Origin: G963665595 sp963665595
Lineage (GTDB): Bacteria > Actinomycetota > Coriobacteriia > Coriobacteriales > CADBOM01
Reading direction: 5' to 3'
NCBI GenBank assembly: GCA_963665595.2
Contig: CAXXJK010000005.1
Coordinates: 124,001-188,000, forward strand
DNA: 64,000 nucleotides
Part shown: one piece after another, positions 44,832-53,117 of the stretch
How positions within the stretch are numbered: the stretch's first letter is position 1
Layout: every line of letters begins with the position of its first letter
Notes under the pieces: model-generated
What the model saw: only the letters and a program-made list of their open reading frames with translations
Told to the model about the DNA's origin: nothing
Database searches by the model: none
Made by a program: the position numbers and the translations under genes

Positions 44832-46160
44832 ATGGATACAGTCCTAAGCATCATTTTTACTATCGTGCTCATTATAGTGAACGGATTTTTTGCCTGCGCC
44901 GAATTGGCTATGATCAACTTCCGGAAACCTAAGTTGCAACAAATGGCAAGCGAGGGGTCTAGAAAAGCGGCGCGAACTCTGCGAATCTCAGAAGACACAG
45001 ATAAACTTCTGGCCACGATTCAAATTGCCATCACACTGATTGGATTTGGCGCCTCTGCGGTAGCCGCTACCACCATTGCTGCTCCCATAGAGACATGGTT
45101 TGAGAGTTTGGGTATTCCTTGGATTGTCGCTATTGCTGCTGGTCTTGCCGTGTTTGTGGTGACGCTGTTGGTCGCATATGTAACGCTCGTGATTGGCGAA
45201 TTGGTTCCCAAGCGCATAGCATTGGCAAATTCGGAGAAAGTTGCCATGGGAGTATCGGGAGTTATCGCGGCCTGCGAAAAATTGCTTAAACCCATGGTGT
45301 GGCTCGTATCATCTTCGACTGAGGGCGTGGCGCGGCTTTTTGGTATCAGATCTTCTGGCGAGGGTGCCGTCGTTTCTGAAGAAGAGATCAAGTATCTTGT
45401 CGATGAGCAGGATACACTGCTCGATGAAGAGAAACGCATGATCAATGAGATATTCGATCTGGGAGATACGATTGCGCGCGAAATAATGATACCGCGGGTT
45501 GACATGATCGCCGTTGAGGATGATATGACCGTGCGGCAAGTTGTTGATCGTATGCGTGGCACGGGGCTTTCGCGTTTACCGGTCTATCATGAAACCATCG
45601 ATCGCATCACGGGCATTGCCATGCTCAAAGATCTGCTTGTCTCTCTGATCGAAGATCGTGATGGAGAAGCGATTCGGGAGTATGCTCGACCCGCTGTTTT
45701 TGTACCTGAAACCAAGGATATTCTTCCGTTGCTTTCCGAGATGCAGATTGAACGTCAACAGCTTGTAATAGTAGTTGATGAATATGGAGGTACCTCTGGT
45801 CTTGTCACAACAGAAGACATCGTCGAGGAAATCGTTGGAGAAATTTCTGACGAATATGATCCGGATTGGAAATATATTACTGAAATTTCTCCCCACGAAT
45901 GGGTTGTTGACGGTCGTCTTCCCGTGGACGATGCTATCGAGATGGGGCTTCCCGTTGAAGAGGGAGGCGACTATGAAACAGTTGCCGGCTGGCTCATGGA
46001 CACCATAGATTATGTTCCTCAGGTAGGGGACTTCTTCGATATAAAAGGCTTCCGGTTTACCATTCAAACGATGCGTCGTAGGCGGATCTCCCTCATGCAT
46101 ATTATTCGCTCGGAACATGAGGATTCTGACCCCTCTGAAGGACTTTCGAGTGATTCCTGA
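44832..46160 (+). CDS. CNNM/CorC-type transporter (hemolysin family: DUF21, CBS pair, CorC_HlyC)
   Basis: 442 residues. A DUF21 membrane domain (about 1-190; NGFFACAELAMINFRKPKL) is followed by two CBS domains (about 210-335; IMIPRVDMIAVEDDMTV, QQLVIVVDEYGGTSGLVT) and a C-terminal transporter-associated domain (about 345-425). Members move Mg2+ or other divalent ions, and CBS domains sense nucleotides. It begins 18 bases after the hemolysin III gene. Confidence 0.92.
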   Translation: MDTVLSIIFTIVLIIVNGFFACAELAMINFRKPKLQQMASEGSRKAARTLRISEDTDKLLATIQIAITLIGFGASAVAATTIAAPIETWFESLGIPWIVAIAAGLAVFVVTLLVAYVTLVIGELVPKRIALANSEKVAMGVSGVIAACEKLLKPMVWLVSSSTEGVARLFGIRSSGEGAVVSEEEIKYLVDEQDTLLDEEKRMINEIFDLGDTIAREIMIPRVDMIAVEDDMTVRQVVDRMRGTGLSRLPVYHETIDRITGIAMLKDLLVSLIEDRDGEAIREYARPAVFVPETKDILPLLSEMQIERQQLVIVVDEYGGTSGLVTTEDIVEEIVGEISDEYDPDWKYITEISPHEWVVDGRLPVDDAIEMGLPVEEGGDYETVAGWLMDTIDYVPQVGDFFDIKGFRFTIQTMRRRRISLMHIIRSEHEDSDPSEGLSSDS

Positions 46161-46599
46161 GCATCTTTTTTTAAATCTTGCTCCTGACCTGTGATTTGTA
46201 TAAAAAATTTTTTGAATAAAATATTTTCGGCGTTTCCTTACTGATTGTGTGTTCGTTGTAACTTATCCCCTGAACGTTGATTTGTTTGGGGAACACTTGT
46301 GAAAACCCTGTGAATGGCTGTGAATGCTTCATAAATAAGTTGTTCATCTTGTGAAGACAATCACTAGTGGTTTGTTACAAAATGAATATAAGTATGCATT
46401 CTATTCAATATCTGGACAAATTTTGCATATTTTTTCAAAATCATAAATTGACTAATATGGCAAGAGAGGAAATGATTTCAAATTTCCCCTAGAATTTTAG
46501 TTGTGATTTTTGACGGGGCCCAGCGGTCCCGTCTTTGCGGTACAAGCAGAAAATTAGTAAGTGTGTAAATAACCATTATGCGGAAGTCACGGGGGTAGT
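46161..46599. other. 439-base AT-rich regulatory gap
   Basis: No gene is evident. It holds an A/T tract (46198-46235) that may be bent, four TGTGAA copies in about 60 bases (46298-46357), a sigma-70-like promoter (46448-46476), and a GACGGG...CCCGTC hairpin at 46512-46533. The palindrome TTGAACGTTCAA (46600-46611) lies over the next start codon. The base composition differs clearly from the flanking genes. Confidence 0.6.
46448..46476 (+). promoter_or_regulatory. Probable promoter of the secreted barrel protein gene
   Basis: TTGACT and AATGAT are separated by 17 bases, about 124 bases before the start at 46600. The GACGGG hairpin falls in the leader of such a transcript. Confidence 0.45.
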
Positions 46600-47226
46600 T
46601 TGAACGTTCAACCGCAACATAGCACGCAACCGTACTCTCGACAGAGCTCGAAGAAGCGCTTATTTACTATGGCGGGTTTGGTCGCTGCGGTTTCGATACT
46701 TTCCCTTACTCTCTGCTCTGTTGCGTATGGCGCTCTTAACGTGGACTCGCTTTCGTTGGGCGTAAGTAATGTTCAGAGTTCCTCAAAGATCGCTACTTCT
46801 GTCGATGGTTTTTCCAAGATCGACACGACCACTTATCTTCAAACGGTTTCTGCTGAATCTGAGTCACTGAGCAACCTGACTCAGAGCTCTCTGCGTGGTG
46901 AGGCGGGCGCGGCATCACCGACATTCATAAACCCAACTACAACATTCAATGATTCTGGCTATTGGGCCTGTGGCCGCACCACCGTCTATGATGATGGCAC
47001 GCGCAACACGAAAGCCTTGACCTGTGCGGTTTCTGCAGAGTATGGATACCTGAAAGGCTCTGTTGTAGAGATCTGCTATAACAATCACTATGTGTATGTA
47101 ACCATTGACGATGTGGGCAATTTTTCGAAGTACGGGTACGTTATGGATTTCATGCCGGCAGTCTGTTATGCTCTCGGGTTTGAACCAGGCGACAATCCGT
47201 ATGTTTCTTATCGCCTGATAGATTAG
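46600..47226 (+). CDS. Secreted protein with a double-psi beta-barrel (RlpA/3D-like) domain
   Basis: 208 residues. A basic N-terminus and hydrophobic stretch (about 24-47) form a signal peptide or anchor, followed by a Ser/Thr-rich linker. The C-terminal ~90 residues (YWACGRTTVYDDGT ... VYVTIDDVGNFSKYGYVMDF) resemble the double-psi barrel of RlpA-like and 3D-domain wall hydrolases: a paired-Gly start, Thr/Asp core and a final D-F-M segment. It likely binds or cleaves peptidoglycan; the match is by pattern. The start is TTG after GGGGGTAG. Confidence 0.7.
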   Translation: MNVQPQHSTQPYSRQSSKKRLFTMAGLVAAVSILSLTLCSVAYGALNVDSLSLGVSNVQSSSKIATSVDGFSKIDTTTYLQTVSAESESLSNLTQSSLRGEAGAASPTFINPTTTFNDSGYWACGRTTVYDDGTRNTKALTCAVSAEYGYLKGSVVEICYNNHYVYVTIDDVGNFSKYGYVMDFMPAVCYALGFEPGDNPYVSYRLID

Positions 47227-47247
47227 ACGATTTGTCCACGCTCGAAT

Positions 47248-47271
47248 GCCCTGCTGCGACAGGGCTTTTTT
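47248..47271 (+). terminator. Terminator after the barrel protein gene
   Basis: GCCCTG and CAGGGC form a clean 6-bp stem with a 6-base loop, followed by six T. It lies 22 bases after the stop codon. Confidence 0.9.
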
Positions 47272-47305
47272 GTGTAAAGCTACCGGTGTGCAAGAGAGAG
47301 GTATC

Positions 47306-47818
47306 ATGCTCTTTGAGTCACAGACAAACAGCTTTTCTTTAGACATAATAGGTCGTCGTGCTCACAGTATTGATTTTTATCTCACATTTTCCGAGTTTTT
47401 GATTGATGTTGATTCTCTTAACGTTCTTACCGATAGGTATGACACGCTTCTTGCGCATGCGTGCAACTGTGGTGGCGAGAAAACATTTGGTCAGGTTATT
47501 GCGAGCGGTTCTGTTGATTTAGGCCATGTGCTTGAACACCTAACCATAGATCTTCTGGTAAGGGCCTACAGAAGAGTCTACGGCTCACAGGAAATACCGA
47601 TTTTCGCCGGCACTACATCATTGGTTGAAGACAGACATGACACTCAGCGCATCACGATCTCCTATGTTTTTGGGCAGGCGATTCTTGTTTATGAAGCTAT
47701 GCGTAGAGCATGCCATGTCATAGACGAAGTCCTTTCGGGAGAGAGTCTTTCTCAACCTCAAGAAGTGATTGGGCCGCTTGTCATGCTTTTGAACGACAAA
47801 ACAGTGTGCCGTAGATAG
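47306..47818 (+). CDS. Protein resembling the N-terminal domain of cyanophycin synthetase
   Basis: 170 residues, no membrane segment. The segments TFGQVIASGSVDLGHVLEHLTIDLL and the later RITISYVFGQAILVYEAMRRA match the pattern of the CphA N-terminal domain (GHVxEHxxLELQ ... vvfeyeee). In cyanophycin synthetase this domain precedes an ATP-grasp and a Mur-ligase domain; here it stands alone. The ATP-grasp D-Ala ligase-like gene lies 1.4 kb downstream. ATG 47306 follows AGAGAGAGG. The resemblance is remote and the function unknown. Confidence 0.55.
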   Translation: MLFESQTNSFSLDIIGRRAHSIDFYLTFSEFLIDVDSLNVLTDRYDTLLAHACNCGGEKTFGQVIASGSVDLGHVLEHLTIDLLVRAYRRVYGSQEIPIFAGTTSLVEDRHDTQRITISYVFGQAILVYEAMRRACHVIDEVLSGESLSQPQEVIGPLVMLLNDKTVCRR

Positions 47819-47907
47819 GCTGTTTTGCGTGTTCTACCTGAAAAATCTTCATTGCGGTTTATCGTTTGTATACAATCTTGTAGAGTATTGCAAGAAGGTG
47901 CGAATTG

Positions 47908-47926
47908 CTGTGAGATTTTGTCACAG
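47908..47926. promoter_or_regulatory. Inverted repeat upstream of the aminotransferase gene
   Basis: CTGTGA-N7-TCACAG lies 45 bases before the start at 47972. It resembles a CRP/FNR-type site but with an odd 7-base spacer, so the regulator is uncertain. Confidence 0.35.
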
Positions 47927-47971
47927 TGATTCATTTAGTCAAATTTGAAGAGTGATCTAGAAGGTGTTGGT

Positions 47972-49219
47972 ATGGCTACTAGTCACATGGTGTTCGACGA
48001 ATGGTCTGATCTGTACGCAGATCGCGTGCACACGATGAAAACGAGTGCAGTACGAGATCTCTTCTCTGCTGCGACACGATCAGACATCATCTCTCTTTCG
48101 GGCGGTATGCCCGACATTCGCAACCTCCCTCTTGATTTGGTTGCTCAGGTTGTTGCCTCTGCAATTGAAAACGATGGGGTTTCGGCCCTGCAGTATGGAA
48201 GTTCTGATGGACGCGAAGGAACGCGTGCGGTTATAGCTTCGTATCTTAGCGAGAGCGGCATAGAAACAGCCCCTGACCATATGATGCTTACGACCGGTTC
48301 GCAGCAAGCGCTCGATCTCGTCGGCAAGACATTCATCAACCCGGGAGACGCAGTCATTACTGAAGGCCCTACCTATCTTTCTGCCATTCAGGCTTTTTCA
48401 GCATATCAGCCCGAGGTTCATGCGGTCGATCTAGATGCGGACGGCATGCGCATGGATCTTCTTGAAGAAGAGCTCAAGGCGATTGGCCGAGGGCATTGCA
48501 AGTTTATCTATACTATTCCTAATTTTCAAAATCCTACCGGTATCACCATGACACTTGAGCGCCGCCGCCGTCTCATAGAACTTGCCCATGAATACGAAAC
48601 CATTATTATCGAGGACGATCCTTACGGTTGTCTGCGCTACGCAGGAGAACCGGTGCCCGCGATACGCTCTCTTGACAATCAGACTATCTACTTGGGCACT
48701 ATTTCAAAGATGTTTGCACCCGGTCTACGCTTGGGATGGATTTTGGCTCCACGACCGATTCTGGACAAGCTACTTCTTGTAAAACAGGGTACCGATCTGT
48801 GCGGATCAGCATTTAGCCAAGTAGTTGTTGAGCACTATTTTAAGAACATGCCTTGGCGTAGTATTCTCGACTCACTTATAGAGATCTATAAACCACGTCG
48901 CGCTGCTATGCTCGCTGCATTGGAAGAGTATTTTCCACCGGAGGCGACATGGACATCTCCCGAAGGCGGATTTTTTGTTTGGGTTACATTGCCCGAATAT
49001 CTTGATACTGATCAGATGCTTCCACTTGCCCTTGAACGGGGAGTAACGTATGTTCCTGGTGCCGGCTGTTATCCGGATGATCGAGGAAAATCTTCTCTCC
49101 GTATGGCCTTTTGTTACGAAGATCCCGAATCAATTGAAGAGGCTATCCGTCGTCTTGCTGAGGTCATTGAAGCACGCATGGAACTCTATCGGGCATTTAT
49201 TAAAGCTGGCCTACTTTAG
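47972..49219 (+). CDS. PLP-dependent aminotransferase (2-aminoadipate/MocR-type catalytic domain)
   Basis: 415 residues, fold type I. The IISLSGGMPDIRNLPLD start, LQYGSSDGREGTRAVIASY, the YTIPNFQNPTGITMTLERR segment and PLP Lys246 in TISKMFAPGLRLGW match the LysN/ArAT-like group whose domain also occurs in MocR regulators. No DNA-binding domain is present, so it is an enzyme. Substrates are probably aromatic or branched amino acids or 2-aminoadipate. ATG 47972 follows AGAAGGTG. The ligase gene starts 36 bases after its stop. Confidence 0.9.
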   Translation: MATSHMVFDEWSDLYADRVHTMKTSAVRDLFSAATRSDIISLSGGMPDIRNLPLDLVAQVVASAIENDGVSALQYGSSDGREGTRAVIASYLSESGIETAPDHMMLTTGSQQALDLVGKTFINPGDAVITEGPTYLSAIQAFSAYQPEVHAVDLDADGMRMDLLEEELKAIGRGHCKFIYTIPNFQNPTGITMTLERRRRLIELAHEYETIIIEDDPYGCLRYAGEPVPAIRSLDNQTIYLGTISKMFAPGLRLGWILAPRPILDKLLLVKQGTDLCGSAFSQVVVEHYFKNMPWRSILDSLIEIYKPRRAAMLAALEEYFPPEATWTSPEGGFFVWVTLPEYLDTDQMLPLALERGVTYVPGAGCYPDDRGKSSLRMAFCYEDPESIEEAIRRLAEVIEARMELYRAFIKAGLL

Positions 49220-49255
49220 ACCACTATGAGACCACTATTCAGAAAGGTGGATGGT

Positions 49256-50275
49256 ATGAGTTATAAAGTGGCAGTCCTCATGGGCGGTACGTCTTACGAA
49301 CGTGAGTTCTCTTTGGAGAGCGGTAAGCGTGTCTGCGAGGCACTGAAGGCTGCAGGGCATACGGTTGTGCCTCTCGATACTACTGACGCGCTTACTTCGA
49401 CTCTACTCGCCGAAAAAGTTGATGTTGCCTACAGTGCGCTCCATGGTAAACATGGTGAGGACGGTACTATTCAGTCGCTGTTGGAATTTCTCAACATACC
49501 TTTCATCGGATCGACGGCGACGGTATGCCGTCTTACGTGGAACAAATCAACGTTACCACATGTGGTTACCGCTCATCGTCGCGAGAGGCTTACGGGGGAT
49601 CTCAGCGCTGCTGGGCCGGCATTCTGGCCTGACCGAGTATGTCTTTCTGCCGATGCTTTTAAGAATATGGGAGTAGCCAGCGCGCTCTGCATGGTGGAAG
49701 ATCACATCAAAGGTGGATATCCCTACGCAGTTAAGCCTGCGTCAGGGGGGTCAGCTCTTGGCCTACATAAGGTGAGCAGTTTCGGTGAGCTGAGCACTGC
49801 GGTTCTTGATGCGCTCTCCTATGATAGCGAAGTTATTATCGAAAAGTGGATCAACGGTACAGAGCTTGCAGCTTCGATCGTTGAAGATGCTGATGGCGTG
49901 CCACACGTGTTGCCCATCGTCGAGATATGCCCCAAAGTCGAGATATACGATACGATTGCCCGTTTGGACGCAGACGCAGTCGACTACTATGCCCCTGTTC
50001 GCCTCTCGTCACTTTCTGATGATGAAGATGAAGCTCTGATCAGAATGCAGCTTATCGAAGCAGCCGCGCTCGAGACCTATCAGGCATATGGATGTCGAGA
50101 TCTTGCTCGTATCGACTTGGTATGGGATGGGGCTTCGGCACGCTTGCTCGAGGTGGATATATCTCCTGGTATGACCGGGTTATCTCTGTTCCCAACGGCA
50201 TGTAGGGCAGCGGGCTTTTCTTTGGAAGAGGTACTTTCAGGGCTGCTTGATACGGCTGTCAAACGAGGGCTATAG
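49256..50275 (+). CDS. ddl: D-alanine--D-alanine ligase family enzyme
   Basis: 339 residues, ATP-grasp. VAVLMGGTSYEREFSLESGK (about 5-24), ALHGKHGEDGTIQSLLEFL and YAVKPASGGSALGLHKV match Ddl, which makes the D-Ala-D-Ala end of peptidoglycan stems. The late metal motif reads LLEVDISPGMTGLSLFP, with Asp301 where Ddl normally has the Asn of EVNTxPG. The stretch between the first and second thirds (WNKSTLPHVVTAHRRER) is divergent. It may be the housekeeping Ddl or a relative making another dipeptide. ATG 49256 follows AAAGGTGG. Confidence 0.85.
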   Translation: MSYKVAVLMGGTSYEREFSLESGKRVCEALKAAGHTVVPLDTTDALTSTLLAEKVDVAYSALHGKHGEDGTIQSLLEFLNIPFIGSTATVCRLTWNKSTLPHVVTAHRRERLTGDLSAAGPAFWPDRVCLSADAFKNMGVASALCMVEDHIKGGYPYAVKPASGGSALGLHKVSSFGELSTAVLDALSYDSEVIIEKWINGTELAASIVEDADGVPHVLPIVEICPKVEIYDTIARLDADAVDYYAPVRLSSLSDDEDEALIRMQLIEAAALETYQAYGCRDLARIDLVWDGASARLLEVDISPGMTGLSLFPTACRAAGFSLEEVLSGLLDTAVKRGL

Positions 50276-50305
50276 CTTTCAACAATATATTTTCATAGGG
50301 CTCCA

Positions 50306-51433
50306 TCACCCAGAGTGTCTTCCGTTCTTTCTCGTGTGTCGTTTTTGATTTTCCGACTCAGAGGGTTCGTCGACGGTATTTGCCATCTTTTCCACGGGAA
50401 TGATGGTGTCTTCTGTCGCGATATCTTTGATACGCTTGCTCGATTTTTTCGAGAAGCTTTTTGTTCGGTTTATCAGTACGGCTCCAATTGCAAAGGGCAT
50501 CCAGAACACGAGTCCTCTATAGACAAGTGCCAAGGTGGTTGCGCTGGCAGTATCTATGCCATACGCTGCCATGAGGGCCAAGACGCCTACTTCGACAAAC
50601 CCGATACCTTGGGGCGTAAACGAAATCATTGCGAGTAGTGTGGCCACAACATATCCACCGATAAGAGCCGGCAAATAAAATATGCCGAATGCGGTCCCCA
50701 CCAAGATAAAGCAGGTGAGCTCACAGGCGGATGCTCCTATAGAGAATAAAAAGACAAATACTGCCTTCTTCGGGTTATGGGAGATTCTTCCGGCAGCGTC
50801 CCCAAATTCTTCAACGAGATCGGCTGCCCAAGGCTTCAGAGGCTCTTTCTTAAATTTGCCCACAATACGGTTTACTAGGTTTTCTACGGGCGTGAGAATG
50901 CGTACAAGAAGCTTAGGATTCTTACGCCCAACAAGTAAAAGACCGACCATGACAGAGACTATAACCACAATAAATAGGCCGAAGAAAAACCACAAGGGGT
51001 CTAGATTGTTTGTAAACTGCAGTATCGCAAATCCGATTATCATAATGAAACCAAAACCTGAATCAATTGATATCTGCATGAGAATGGCAGCGCTCGTGGC
51101 ACGTCCGGGCGATATTCCTCGTCGGCGTGCGTCATCAGCTACCAACATGATTCCTGAGGTGCCAAGCGAAGGAGCAATGGTGTTCATGAAAAATTGTCCA
51201 AAAATCAAGTTTATGGTGTGCCGAGGTGAGAGTCTCTCGCCGACTGTTTTAAAAGAGAACGAAAGAGCAAAGCTCTGCGCTACGTATTTAAAGAGTTGAG
51301 ATACAACGGCAAGTATAAGAGGCAGCGTAGCACCAGTTTTCATGGTTTCGACAAGTTGAACCAAGCTGTCACCACGAAGGAACACGACGGCAACGGCGAT
51401 GGTGATGATGACGCCGATGACAAATTTACGCAT
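50306..51433 (-). CDS. Flippase-like membrane protein (LPG synthase transmembrane domain, PF03706)
   Basis: 375 residues, about eight helices. NTIAPSLGTSGIMLVADDARRRG and the FTPQGIGFVEVGVLALMAAYG motif are typical of the family. Members are membrane parts of MprF or stand-alone flippases for modified lipids or glycolipids. The last ~55 residues are charged. ATG 51433 is preceded by AAGAGGAAAG. It converges with ddl. Confidence 0.88.
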   Translation of the reverse strand: MRKFVIGVIITIAVAVVFLRGDSLVQLVETMKTGATLPLILAVVSQLFKYVAQSFALSFSFKTVGERLSPRHTINLIFGQFFMNTIAPSLGTSGIMLVADDARRRGISPGRATSAAILMQISIDSGFGFIMIIGFAILQFTNNLDPLWFFFGLFIVVIVSVMVGLLLVGRKNPKLLVRILTPVENLVNRIVGKFKKEPLKPWAADLVEEFGDAAGRISHNPKKAVFVFLFSIGASACELTCFILVGTAFGIFYLPALIGGYVVATLLAMISFTPQGIGFVEVGVLALMAAYGIDTASATTLALVYRGLVFWMPFAIGAVLINRTKSFSKKSSKRIKDIATEDTIIPVEKMANTVDEPSESENQKRHTRKNGRHSG

Positions 51434-51564
51434 GTGTCACTTTCCTCTTAAAGATGGTAGTACCGATGTCTATCCACTGACAGAGCGGTGGTCTTGCATG
51501 AAAGACGCTCACGCATACTTCGTGCAGGCGTTTTGTCATTATAATGCATAAATCGCTCAACTGT

Positions 51565-51591
51565 TTGACCTTAGTGAAGCAAGAGTATAAT
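51565..51591 (+). promoter_or_regulatory. Promoter of the YtxH-PRC unit
   Basis: TTGACC (51565-51570) and a consensus TATAAT (51586-51591) are separated by 15 bases. The predicted transcript has a leader of about 120 bases before the YtxH start. Confidence 0.55.
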
Positions 51592-51718
51592 CTGGTCTGT
51601 GATTGTACAGCGCATCACGGCTATTTGCTTAAAAACAACATGTACGCTCACAAGTGGACGACATCTTTTGGACGACGTGTCCATCAGACTGAGATTTCCA
51701 GGCGAAAGGAGGCAGGTC

Positions 51719-52159
51719 ATGTCCAAATTGGCAGCTGCGATGGGAGGCCTTGTCATCGGAGGACTGGTAGGAGTAGGGGTGGGAATCCTTGTTGCTCCGA
51801 AGTCCGGTGCGGAGACTCGTGCCGATATTACTAACACGGCTAGCGATATCTTTGAACAGGGTCATGGTCTCTATCATCAGAGTGTCGATTCCGTTCAGGC
51901 ACATGTTTCTGATATTCAACCGGTGATCAATCGGAAAAATGATGAAATGCAGGCCAAGATAGAGAATGCGCGCGCCATAATTGCCGAGAGAGTTTCTCGC
52001 AACGCTGCTGTCGCGCATGAGCAGATCGACAAGAATATGCCTATTGTGACTGAGAAGGTCAACGAAGCGGCTACTGCGGCACAAGGTGCCATGGATGACT
52101 TGGCTGAGAAGATCGCTCCTAAGAAAGATAGCGCATCTGCAGCAATGACCGCTGAGTAA
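51719..52159 (+). CDS. YtxH domain-containing protein
   Basis: 146 residues. A single Gly-rich membrane helix (AMGGLVIGGLVGVGVGILVAP, about 7-27) is followed by KSGAETRADI and a long amphipathic helical tail, as in YtxH-type general stress proteins. Function is unknown; it is probably anchored at the membrane with its tail in the cytoplasm. ATG 51719 has a strong AAAGGAGG site; a longer upstream frame has none. Confidence 0.87.
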   Translation: MSKLAAAMGGLVIGGLVGVGVGILVAPKSGAETRADITNTASDIFEQGHGLYHQSVDSVQAHVSDIQPVINRKNDEMQAKIENARAIIAERVSRNAAVAHEQIDKNMPIVTEKVNEAATAAQGAMDDLAEKIAPKKDSASAAMTAE

Positions 52160-52184
52160 TGACAGTATTGGGAGCATAGCTGAT

Positions 52185-53075
52185 ATGCGTACCACCAAAG
52201 ACTTTCAAGGTGCAAAGGTTCTCGGAGGTAAGAGGGGAACCAAGAATCTTGGAAGAATAAAATATGCGGTGTTTCATCCAGAAGAGGCGCGTTTGGTTGG
52301 CTATGTGGTCAAGCGCCCTGATGTTTTGTTGATGTTTCAGCGTAGCGATAAATTTCTTGCATTCGATTCCTTCCGTGTCCTTGACGGACGAGTCGTTGCC
52401 TATTCAGATGCTGACGCATGGGATGAGGCGGCGTGCAAGAGACTGGGCTTTTCCTTTGAAGACTGTTTTATTTGGGAAGGCATGTCTCTGCGCACAGAGT
52501 CTGGTCAGGAACTTGGTCGTATCAACGAGGTTGTCTACGATGAGCAAACAGGTTCTGCTCTATCCTTTGTGGTGACGCAGGGAGCGAGTTGGCTTGTAGG
52601 GAAGGGTCAAGTTCCTGTTAATCTGCTGCAGCGCTTTAAGGACGGGTATTTTGTCTTGAGTGATACGGCGGCAGACATAGAACTTGAAGGTGGCTTAGCC
52701 GCCAAGGCGGGCGAACGTGTTGCGCTGACCGCTGCCGAGCTGGCTAATACGGGTAAAGCTGTCGGCAAGGCCGCTGAGGCTGGAGCAAAGAAAGCAGGCA
52801 ATGCGCTTTCTTCATTCAAAGAGAAATATATCGATCTTACAGAAGAGGAAGAGGCAGCCCTAGGGGCTCACGGCACTGAGAAGAAAATCGGCACTGTAGG
52901 GGAAGTTAATGGTGAAGTAACGATTTCGTCGGAGCAACCGGCAGATCCCCCGCCAGCTTCTCAGCCGAGTCTTGTCAAGGAAGCCACCGATGCAGTGGTG
53001 GGCCAGGTAAAAAAATCAAAGGGCATGTTTGCTTCTTTTAAAGAAGAGTTTGATAAAGCAAAGAACGGAGAGTAG
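52185..53075 (+). CDS. PRC-barrel domain protein
   Basis: 296 residues. Two PRC-barrel-like segments occur: about 3-80 (GAKVLGGKRGTKNLGRIKYA) and about 95-165 (MSLRTESGQELGRINEVVYDE). Ala/Lys/Glu-rich helical stretches follow (about 170-296). PRC barrels bind partner proteins in photosynthetic reaction centres, RimM and other settings. The gene follows ytxH after 25 bases and precedes a deacetylase, suggesting an envelope-associated role, which is inference. Confidence 0.82.
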   Translation: MRTTKDFQGAKVLGGKRGTKNLGRIKYAVFHPEEARLVGYVVKRPDVLLMFQRSDKFLAFDSFRVLDGRVVAYSDADAWDEAACKRLGFSFEDCFIWEGMSLRTESGQELGRINEVVYDEQTGSALSFVVTQGASWLVGKGQVPVNLLQRFKDGYFVLSDTAADIELEGGLAAKAGERVALTAAELANTGKAVGKAAEAGAKKAGNALSSFKEKYIDLTEEEEAALGAHGTEKKIGTVGEVNGEVTISSEQPADPPPASQPSLVKEATDAVVGQVKKSKGMFASFKEEFDKAKNGE

Positions 53076-53117
53076 TTTCTTTACTCGTTGGTTAGAGCAA
53101 GGGATCTGACATCGCAT

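Noticed and set aside
46161..46599. Possible replication origin
   Set aside because: The AT-rich tract and TGTGAA repeats are suggestive, but no good DnaA box (TTATNCACA) cluster is present and dnaA, dnaN or rpmH are not adjacent.
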